Assembly: GCA_000336895.1 (NCBI GenBank)
Contig: AOLX01000023.1
Coordinates: 1 to 64,000 of the forward strand
Length of the DNA: 64,000 nt
Reading direction: 5' to 3'
DNA from: Haloarcula argentinensis DSM 12282
GTDB taxonomy: Archaea > Halobacteriota > Halobacteria > Halobacteriales > Haloarculaceae
This document shows positions 1-6,383 of this stretch, piece by piece. Position numbers and translations under genes: made by a program. How positions within the stretch are numbered: the stretch's first letter is position 1; every line of letters starts with the position of its first letter. The notes below the pieces were generated by a model. The model was not told the origin of the DNA, searched no databases, and worked only from the letters and a program-made list of their open reading frames with translations.

Positions 1-15
1 GTGTATAAGAGACAG
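1..15. other. Sequencing adapter remnant (Tn5 mosaic end)
   Basis: The first bases, GTGTATAAGAGACAG, are identical to the last 15 of the 19 bases of the Tn5 mosaic end used in Nextera-type libraries. They stand exactly at the window edge. They are therefore almost certainly untrimmed adapter, and the genomic sequence begins at base 16. This also says that the window starts at a contig end. Confidence 0.9.
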
Positions 16-171
16 CTCCTCGACAACGAGCGAGTAGTCGCCGGATTCGGGGAGCACTGCCGGTGCGGTCGCGCTGGCTTCGATCGGCTCGCTCTCTTCT
101 GGCAGGATGCCACAGCCGGCCAGCACGGCCGTACAGGCGACGACAAAACCGCGGCGTGTCGGGGGCGTCAT
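16..171 (-). CDS. Putative lipoprotein, N-terminal part only (cut by contig edge)
   Basis: Only the first 52 codons are present. The protein begins MTPPTRRGFVV, with a twin arginine at residues 6-7 and a lipobox LAGC at 17-20, so it should be exported (probably by Tat) and lipid-anchored at Cys20. The mature part seen is short and acidic and I do not recognise it. Its ATG overlaps the TGA of the upstream gene by four bases (ATGA), so the two are co-transcribed. The frame continues into the adapter bases, which must not be translated. Confidence 0.7.
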
Positions 172-851
172 TTCCAGAACCGCTTGGCAAGCCGCGACAG
201 CACTCCTTCCTCGGGCTGGGTCACGTCTTCCCAGAGGACGAACGCTTCGACCACGTCGGCAGCTTCGCCGGCGACAGCCTTCTGTGCGTCCGGAACGACG
301 ACGCCCAGATTGACCTCGTAGTGACCGTAGTAGCCGTACTTCAGCAGTGTGCGCTCGCGCTGGCCCTCAACGAACGATCGAACCTCGTCGGGTAGCTCGT
401 CGGCGACGAGGACGAACGTGAAGTCAGTTCGGTAGTGCTCTTCGTTCGGCGTGACCCGTTTGTCGGCCAGGTCGTGGCCGAGTTCGACCAGCCGCTTCAG
501 TTCGCCGACCGTCGGCCGGTCGACGCGGCGGGCGTAGAGGTACTCCTCGGACTCGTGGTCGCCGTAGGACAGCGCCGGGTGGAAGAACTGCTTCTGGTTG
601 AGGACCCGCATCTCGCCGTAGAGGTCCCAGCGCTCGCCCCGGAGCTGGTGATCCCGCTCCAGCGTGTAGTTGTACATCAGGCGGTCGCTCACCCGGTCGA
701 AGTAGGGATCATCTGTCCAGTGTGGCACCTCCTCGACAATGTCGTCGGGCAACTCAGATTTCGGGACCGCCCCAGTGACGGGGTCCTCCCAGTCATCCGC
801 GCTGTAGTCCGGCGGCTCCTCGCCCGACGTGGACTTGGATTCCTCGCTCAT
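168..851 (-). CDS. Conserved haloarchaeal protein of unknown function
   Basis: A 227-residue soluble acidic protein. There is no signal peptide or membrane segment. The N-terminal 50 residues are rich in Glu, Asp and Pro and look disordered; the rest has many aromatic residues (for example the run LLKYGYYGHYEVNLG) and ends in a basic tail. It is translationally coupled to the lipoprotein downstream (ATGA overlap), so the two may act together at the membrane. I do not recognise the family and propose no function. Confidence 0.75.
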   Translation of the reverse strand: MSEESKSTSGEEPPDYSADDWEDPVTGAVPKSELPDDIVEEVPHWTDDPYFDRVSDRLMYNYTLERDHQLRGERWDLYGEMRVLNQKQFFHPALSYGDHESEEYLYARRVDRPTVGELKRLVELGHDLADKRVTPNEEHYRTDFTFVLVADELPDEVRSFVEGQRERTLLKYGYYGHYEVNLGVVVPDAQKAVAGEAADVVEAFVLWEDVTQPEEGVLSRLAKRFWK

Positions 852-1026
852 CGTCGTGAGTTCTGTGGGCGTTCAGCTCGTACTGCTCGTCTGCCGCGGT
901 AAGTCATATCATGGCGATGCCGTGTCGGCGTCTTAAGCCCGTCGGTCAGCCGACGGTCGTTCACGGGCCGTACACGAGCGCCGCGGCAGGTTTTTGATGC
1001 TGGCTTCCAAATAATCACTAACAATT

Positions 1027-1242
1027 ATGAGTGAAGAAACTGAGGCCTGCGGGCGCTGCTCGATGACTGTCGTCGTCGACGCTGTCGACGAAACCGAAGG
1101 CGAGAAACCTCACGACCCGTTCGGCGATGACCGCATCGAGGTCGACCAGCGCGACATCGAGCGCGTCTCGCCCGAGGTCTGGATGGGCCGGCTCTCGACC
1201 AGAGTGAACGAGGCCGTCAGTCGCTACGTCTGGGGTCGCTGA
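1027..1242 (+). CDS. Small CxxC protein, unknown function
   Basis: A 71-residue acidic protein with one CGRC pair at residues 8-11, followed by a stretch rich in Asp and Glu and a basic C-terminus. One Cys pair could be half of a zinc site completed by dimerisation, or a redox pair; the sequence does not decide. An AT-rich stretch (ATAATCACTAACAATT) just upstream of the ATG could hold the promoter. It converges on the phosphate permease with only four bases between the stops. Confidence 0.65.
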   Translation: MSEETEACGRCSMTVVVDAVDETEGEKPHDPFGDDRIEVDQRDIERVSPEVWMGRLSTRVNEAVSRYVWGR

Positions 1243-1246
1243 CCGA

Positions 1247-2446
1247 TCAGAGCACCGCGTCGATAATCCAGAAGAGGCCGTAGCTCAGCCCGAACGCCAG
1301 TGCGAGCGACCCGACCCAGGCCAGCACCGTCTTGCCCATCTTCTCCCGGCTGACTTCGCCGCCGCCCGCGGCTGCGCCGGAACCGACGATAGCGGAGACG
1401 ATGATCTCGTTGAACGACACCGGAATGCCGAAGAAGACGGCCGCTTGCGCGATGATGAAGCTCGGAATCAATGCGCCGATGGAGCGCCGCGGCCCGAGCG
1501 AGGAGTAGTCCTGTGCCAGCGCCTTTATCATCCGCGGTGCGCCCGTCCAGGACCCAATGAGGAGGCCGAGGCCGCCGAACAACAGAACGCCGGTGATGGG
1601 GATGGCCGCCGTCGGCCCCTCCCCGAGCAGGGGGACCAGCGGTCCCAGCGCCAGCCCGACCTGGCTCCCGCCGGCGGAGAAAGCCACGAGCCCGCCCATC
1701 ACCAGCAAGAAGTGCCGCTGCCCGGCGGCTGCATCCGCTCTGATATCTAGATACAGCAGTCCACCCGCGATTACGCCCGCGAGTAGCGTCACGACTGCCA
1801 TCGACGGGAGTACCGGCGTCCCGGCCGCTCGGGCGACGGCGCGGGCGACAGACGCCTGCTCACTGCCCGGTGCCAGTAGTACGAACTCGATGTTCGCCAG
1901 GATCACACCGACCAGCCCGCCCAGCAGCGGCACAAGCCGTTCCTCGGTCGTGGCCTCGTGCCGGAGCGACCACGCCGTCCCGAAGGCGATACCCCCGCCG
2001 ACGAAGGGCGTCAGGACCCACAGCGAGACGATTTCGATGTACTTGGCCGTCGCCGGCTGGCCGCCTATCGCCAGTCCGACGCCGACCACCGCACCGGTGA
2101 CTGTGAACGCCGTCGCGATGGGGTAGCCAGTGAAGATTCCGACGGCGACCAGCACCGCCGCAGTGAGGAGGGCGACGATAGCGGCGATCGCCGAGAGGCC
2201 GCCGCCGCTCGGGAACAGGACGAGTTCGCTCCCGACAGCTTCTGTGACGTTGGCTCCCTGCAGGACCGCGCCGGCCAGTCCGAGGATGCCGACAAAGAAC
2301 CCGGCGCGCATCACCGAGATCGCATTCGCACCGACGGCCGGCGCGAACGGAGTGGACCCGGACGACCCGGCACCGATAGCCCAGGCCATGAACAGACTCG
2401 CGGCTGACGCGACAACAAGCGTCGCAATCGTACTCGTCGCGACCAT
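1247..2446 (-). CDS. PiT-family inorganic phosphate transporter
   Basis: A 399-residue membrane protein with about ten hydrophobic segments and the internal duplication of the PiT (PF01384) family: N-half AIGAGSSGSTPFAPAVG, C-half FSAGGSQVGLALGPLVP. Family members are cation-phosphate symporters in the cytoplasmic membrane. The usual GANDxAN-like signature is altered in both halves, so the substrate or coupling could differ from classical PiT. A second paralogue lies at 59977-61185. No PhoU-like gene is adjacent. Function is known from the family; the exact ion is not shown by the sequence. Confidence 0.85.
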   Translation of the reverse strand: MVATSTIATLVVASAASLFMAWAIGAGSSGSTPFAPAVGANAISVMRAGFFVGILGLAGAVLQGANVTEAVGSELVLFPSGGGLSAIAAIVALLTAAVLVAVGIFTGYPIATAFTVTGAVVGVGLAIGGQPATAKYIEIVSLWVLTPFVGGGIAFGTAWSLRHEATTEERLVPLLGGLVGVILANIEFVLLAPGSEQASVARAVARAAGTPVLPSMAVVTLLAGVIAGGLLYLDIRADAAAGQRHFLLVMGGLVAFSAGGSQVGLALGPLVPLLGEGPTAAIPITGVLLFGGLGLLIGSWTGAPRMIKALAQDYSSLGPRRSIGALIPSFIIAQAAVFFGIPVSFNEIIVSAIVGSGAAAGGGEVSREKMGKTVLAWVGSLALAFGLSYGLFWIIDAVL

Positions 2447-2572
2447 CTGTCACGGCGTTTGCCCCGCCCTGCAATGAGCCTACCGTTCGCGCGCCTTTGT
2501 AAGGCCGATTCTCGACTTGGGCGCGGGCGTCACGGGCAAACGTTCAGGTGCCAGTGCGTAGTTCAATCTCGT

Positions 2573-2854
2573 ATGTCCGCCACTGAAGAGAGTGTCCGCG
2601 TCTGGCTGGTCGAACGAACCTACTCCGACGACGAGCAGAACCTCATCATCCTCACGTACGCGACGCCCGACGGCGAACAGTACTTCCGCAAGGAGCGTGC
2701 CCTGACCTCGTTTTCCGACGTGCGAGAGACCACGGCCGCCGTCGATGCTGACCCGGACAACTTCGGGTCCGTCGACGACCCGGACCTGCAGGCACAGTAC
2801 GAGGCTGAGGTGACACGGATGGCCGAAAAACACGATCCCGACGACGCTATCTGA
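2573..2854 (+). CDS. Small acidic haloarchaeal protein, unknown function
   Basis: A 93-residue soluble protein. The middle (VRVWLVERTYSDDEQN, then ILTYATPDGEQYFRKERAL) alternates hydrophobic residues as in beta strands and the C-terminus is strongly acidic. I chose the ATG at 2573 because the coding pattern starts there and upstream codons look non-coding. It is divergent from the phosphate permease. No motif points to a function. Confidence 0.7.
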   Translation: MSATEESVRVWLVERTYSDDEQNLIILTYATPDGEQYFRKERALTSFSDVRETTAAVDADPDNFGSVDDPDLQAQYEAEVTRMAEKHDPDDAI

Positions 2855-2935
2855 CCGTCTGTACGGCCGCGCTCGTGGTTAGTTAGTCTTCGCGTGGCGA
2901 CGCTGGAAGCCGATGCCGCTCGCACGGCGGCGAGC

Positions 2936-3634
2936 TTAGTTCGTCTTCGCGTCGGTCTCTTCGCCCGGCTCCGTCGCGTCCACACCCTCGGCGGCCTCCA
3001 CGGCTTCGGTGACCTTCTCGGTATCGACGTGCCAGCGGTCGACAGCCTGCTCGAAGTCGGCAAGCTTGTTCGAGACGCGCATCTTCAGGTCGTCGTCGTT
3101 GACGTTGACCTCGAAGACGTACTCGGGGCGGTCGCCGTCACCGACGCGGCGGAGGTTCGCGCTGATGAGGTCGTTGTCGAAGTAGTACGGGGCGATCTGG
3201 GTCATCACGTTGCGGTAGACGGTGTCCTCGACCTTCCGCAGGGCCTTCCGGCTGGCGGAGTCGGCCGCGCGGGCGACGTAGTCGACGGACTCGCTCCAGC
3301 GCTCCATCGCCTCGTCCGGTTCGTCGAGGTTCTCGTAGGACTCGCTGAGTTTCTCGCCAGCGGTCTGGAGGTCCTCGTCCGGCCCCTTGCCGGCCTGTTC
3401 CCCCTTGCCCTCGTCGACGCTCGCCTGGTCAGCGGTTTTCTCGTTGACGTCCTCGTCCAGTCGCTCGTGGCTCTTCGGTCGCCACTCGTCGAACTCACTG
3501 AGGGCGTCCTCGTCGACGGCTTCGTCCGAAGCGATGTCTTTCAGCGCCTGTGTGATGCGCTCGCCGTGCTCGACGATGTCGACCCAGCCGCCTTTCGTCT
3601 TGAATCCTGAAACGCTCTCTTCGATGTCTGCCAT
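2936..3634 (-). CDS. Haloarchaeal DUF5828-like protein
   Basis: A 232-residue acidic, largely helical protein beginning MADIEESVSGF. It resembles the haloarchaeal family I recall as DUF5828, for which I know no function. The central part (about residues 60-110) is rich in Asp, Glu, Lys and Gln and probably disordered; the C-terminal half holds a beta-rich stretch (EYVFEVNVNDDDLKMRV) followed by helices and an acidic tail. A longer frame starts upstream at 3736 but its extra 34 residues are Cys- and His-rich and not protein-like, so I start at 3634. Confidence 0.7.
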   Translation of the reverse strand: MADIEESVSGFKTKGGWVDIVEHGERITQALKDIASDEAVDEDALSEFDEWRPKSHERLDEDVNEKTADQASVDEGKGEQAGKGPDEDLQTAGEKLSESYENLDEPDEAMERWSESVDYVARAADSASRKALRKVEDTVYRNVMTQIAPYYFDNDLISANLRRVGDGDRPEYVFEVNVNDDDLKMRVSNKLADFEQAVDRWHVDTEKVTEAVEAAEGVDATEPGEETDAKTN

Positions 3635-3860
3635 GGTATAATAGATCGGTCTATGACAGCCGCGGGACCTGCTGCAGTGGGCTGTCCATCTGTACACAGC
3701 GGATTGCTGCTCAGTGGGGTTAAACGTTTCCGCCATGACGACAGACGTGATACTCTCCCGCCAGTCTCCTCTCGGCCCTCGGTATCAACACGTAGACGAC
3801 GTATTTCTACTGCATAGTGGCCTGCTTGTTCGCCCCACTTCGCTCAACACCGAACGGCCG

Positions 3861-3868
3861 CTTATAAG
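3861..3868 (+). promoter_or_regulatory. TATA box of the DJ-1/PfpI gene
   Basis: CTTATAAG is centred 27 bases before the ATG at 3892. Archaeal TATA boxes sit about 25-27 bases before the transcription start, so the mRNA should be leaderless. This supports the start chosen for the gene. Confidence 0.6.
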
Positions 3869-3891
3869 GATTGCACGCGAATAGTAGTTTG

Positions 3892-4584
3892 ATGTCATCC
3901 GCACTATTCGTCGTAAGCGAACACGGGTACTGGGGCGAAGAATGTATCGAGCCGCTGACGACCCTCACAGACGCTGGCCTGGATATCACGGTAGCGACAC
4001 CGACCGGCGAGCCGCCGGTGCTTGACGAGCGCTCCGTCGACCCCGAAGAAGTCGGCGAAGACCTCTCGGAGCACGTTCGAGAGGTCCACGAGACCGACGA
4101 GCGCCTGAACAACCCGATCCCACTGGCACAGGCCGACGCCGAGGACTACGACACCGTCGTATTCCCCGGCGGCCACGGCGCGGAGTGGGACGTCACGCAG
4201 GATGTCCACGCCCGTGAACTGCTGCGCGAGAGCGTCGCCGGCGACGACGGCAAGGCGCTCGTCGTCTGTCACACAGTCGGGATTCTGGCCTTCACCCGCA
4301 ATAGGGACGGCGAGTTCCTCGCCGACGGCCGCTCGGTCACCGGTTTCCCGAACGCCTGGGAAGAAGGCATCGTCGACGAGAACGACCTGCTCCCTGACGG
4401 CCGCAAGCTCCCGTACTGGGTCGAAGATGAAGTGAGGGCCGTCGGTGCGGATTGGGACGCCGAACTCGATGCCGACACCAGCGTCACGATCGACGGTGAC
4501 CTGATCACGGCTCGTGGCCCACCGTCGTCGGCTGCGGCCGCTCGGACGCTGCTCGACGAACTCGGTATCGAGACGTCGGCGTGA
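3892..4584 (+). CDS. DJ-1/PfpI family protein (type 1 glutamine amidotransferase fold)
   Basis: A 230-residue protein of the class I glutamine amidotransferase-like superfamily. FPGGHGAEWD (residues 91-100) gives the oxyanion and acidic-residue loop and VVCHTVG (124-130) the nucleophile elbow with Cys126 followed by His127. Members near this one are glyoxalase III/Hsp31-like or PfpI-like and act on alpha-oxoaldehydes or damaged proteins. The sequence supports a Cys-dependent enzyme but not the exact substrate. A TATA box 27 bases upstream marks the ATG at 3892. A 14-base perfect palindrome follows the stop. Confidence 0.85.
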   Translation: MSSALFVVSEHGYWGEECIEPLTTLTDAGLDITVATPTGEPPVLDERSVDPEEVGEDLSEHVREVHETDERLNNPIPLAQADAEDYDTVVFPGGHGAEWDVTQDVHARELLRESVAGDDGKALVVCHTVGILAFTRNRDGEFLADGRSVTGFPNAWEEGIVDENDLLPDGRKLPYWVEDEVRAVGADWDAELDADTSVTIDGDLITARGPPSSAAAARTLLDELGIETSA

Positions 4585-4617
4585 CGACCGGACGCCCGCC
4601 GATCGCCGCAACTTATC

Positions 4618-4631
4618 AATTCAGCTGAATT
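4618..4631. repeat. 14-base perfect palindrome
   Basis: AATTCAGCTGAATT is a perfect palindrome between the DJ-1 gene and the TRAP operon. It could be an operator of the operon, although it lies about 150 bases before its first codon, or simply a chance site. No T-run follows, so it is not an obvious terminator. Confidence 0.3.
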
Positions 4632-4783
4632 CCTCGGAAGCGAGCACGTCCGGCCCGGATCCGTTTTCCCACGCAGTCGCCGTCTCGGGGAATACAGTGG
4701 CATACGCTATCGCACGATATAGTCAAATAACGACTGTGTACTAGCTAACCTTCTTGAAGCCTCCGTGCAACGTAGACATACGT

Positions 4784-5833
4784 ATGACTAACAACTCCAC
4801 GCGCAGGCGGTTCCTCAAGACAGCAGGCGTTGCAGGTGTCGCAGCTCTCGCCGGTTGTGGCGGCGGCGACGGCGGCGATGGCGGCGACGGCGAGACGACT
4901 GAAGGCGACGGCGAAATGACCGAAGGAGAGATGACCGAAGGAGAGATGACCGAAGGAGAGATGACTGAAGGCGAGACGGAGACTCGCCTCTCCTGGCACG
5001 CCGGCGGCACCGGTGGCACCTACTTCCCGCTCTCGAACGAGTTCAAGACGGTCGTAGAGGACAACACTGACTTCACGCTGAACGTCCAGTCGACCGGTGC
5101 GAGCGTCGAAAACGTCGGCAACCTCGCCAGCGGCGACGCCGACTTCGCGCTCATCCAGAACGACATCGCCTCGTTCGCGAAGAACGGTGAAGGGATCGAT
5201 GCGTTCCAGGACAACGCCATCGAGAACCTCCGTGGCGTTGCGACCCTGTACCCGGAGACCATCACGGTCGTCACCCTCGCGGACACGGGCATCACGCAGC
5301 TCTCTGACCTCGAAGGGGCGACGATCAACACCGGCGACCTCGGGAGCGGGACCCAGGTCAACGCGCTCCAGATTCTGGAGTCAGTTGGCGTCTCCGATTA
5401 CAACGAGCAGAACGCCTCGTTCTCCCAGGCTGCCGACCAGCTCCGGAACGGCGACATCGACGCCGCATTCGTCGTCGGTGGCTGGCCGGTCGGCGCTATT
5501 GAGGACCTCGCGAACACCAACGACCTCGTCATCGTCCCGATCTCCGGCGACAACCGTGCCGCAGCGAAGGAGGATGCCTCCTGGTTCGCTGACGACACCA
5601 TCCCCGCCGACACCTACACCGGCGTCGACGAGGCCGTCGAAACAATCGCTGTGCAGGCAATGATCGCGACGAACGCCGAACAGCCCGAGGGGACGGTCGA
5701 GTCGGTCACCGGCGCTATCTTCGACAACGTTGACGACCTCTCGATCAAGACGGACTTCATCAGCGCGGACTCCGCACAGGACGGGATGTCCATCGAACTC
5801 CATCCCGGCGCAGCGGCATACTTCGACGCGTAA
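4784..5833 (+). CDS. TAXI-family TRAP transporter substrate-binding lipoprotein
   Basis: A 349-residue extracytoplasmic solute receptor. The N-terminus has a Tat motif (RRRFLK, residues 7-12) and a lipobox LAGC (22-25), then a Gly/Asp linker and four tandem EMTEG units (44-63) before the folded domain starts at about 67 (LSWHAGGTGGTYFPL). That GGTGGTYF segment and the following IQSTGASVENV-like region are typical of TAXI receptors. It is the first gene of an operon with a DUF1850 protein and a fused permease. The ligand cannot be read from the sequence; TAXI systems are usually linked with organic anions. Confidence 0.9.
   Translation: MTNNSTRRRFLKTAGVAGVAALAGCGGGDGGDGGDGETTEGDGEMTEGEMTEGEMTEGEMTEGETETRLSWHAGGTGGTYFPLSNEFKTVVEDNTDFTLNVQSTGASVENVGNLASGDADFALIQNDIASFAKNGEGIDAFQDNAIENLRGVATLYPETITVVTLADTGITQLSDLEGATINTGDLGSGTQVNALQILESVGVSDYNEQNASFSQAADQLRNGDIDAAFVVGGWPVGAIEDLANTNDLVIVPISGDNRAAAKEDASWFADDTIPADTYTGVDEAVETIAVQAMIATNAEQPEGTVESVTGAIFDNVDDLSIKTDFISADSAQDGMSIELHPGAAAYFDA
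4913..4972 (+). repeat. 15-base tandem repeat coding for EMTEG x4
   Basis: Four nearly identical 15-base units (GAGATGACCGAAGGA and variants) encode EMTEG four times in the linker between the lipid anchor and the binding domain. Such in-frame repeats change number easily by slippage, so the spacer length is likely to vary between strains. Confidence 0.8.
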
Positions 5834-5894
5834 CGTCGTCGGCTGACGCTATCCGTATCGTTAACTAACCACCTTCTATTACTCACCAACGGGA

Positions 5895-6383
5895 ATGAGA
5901 CGACGATACGTTGCCATCGCGGTGCTCGTTGCCCTCCTCCTCATCGGGACAGTAGCAGCGCTCCCCGGCGGACGTGCATTGGTCGTTGAAGACGTCGAGA
6001 CCGGTGAGCAGTATCTAACGGCTCCGGTCGAAGACGGCACGATCGTCGCGCTGGAATATATGCACAGTGTCGAAAAAACGCGAGTCTACGACGAGTACAC
6101 GGTCCGCGGTGACCACCTCGAAATGACTCGCATGGAGTTTGAATCGTTCGGCTGGGGGCTTCCAAGCCGGGCCAACGTCACCCGCGAGGACGGGATGTAC
6201 GTGTTCGACCCGCCAGGCAACTACACGCGTATGACAGTCTCTCCCGGTGATGTTGCAGGACATAAACTTCACGTCGGAGCCGAAACCTACGATTTGGTAG
6301 CCCGCACCAACGGCCGCTCGGTCCACCTCTACGTGACCCAGCGCTCGGCGTTCGGTGCTGCGACAGACCAGCTCAACACATGA
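5895..6383 (+). CDS. DUF1850 protein of the TRAP operon
   Basis: A 162-residue protein with an N-terminal hydrophobic segment (residues 5-23) that anchors or exports it, followed by a small beta-rich domain with the family pattern YMHSVEKTRVYDEY. DUF1850 proteins are found almost only beside TAXI-type TRAP permeases and are assumed to be accessory subunits; their role is not known to me. Its stop overlaps the ATG of the permease by four bases (ATGA), so the two are translationally coupled. Confidence 0.8.
   Translation: MRRRYVAIAVLVALLLIGTVAALPGGRALVVEDVETGEQYLTAPVEDGTIVALEYMHSVEKTRVYDEYTVRGDHLEMTRMEFESFGWGLPSRANVTREDGMYVFDPPGNYTRMTVSPGDVAGHKLHVGAETYDLVARTNGRSVHLYVTQRSAFGAATDQLNT

Noticed and set aside
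1..321. Open frame beginning at base 1 on the plus strand
   Set aside because: It starts inside adapter bases and lies antisense to the lipoprotein and its partner gene.
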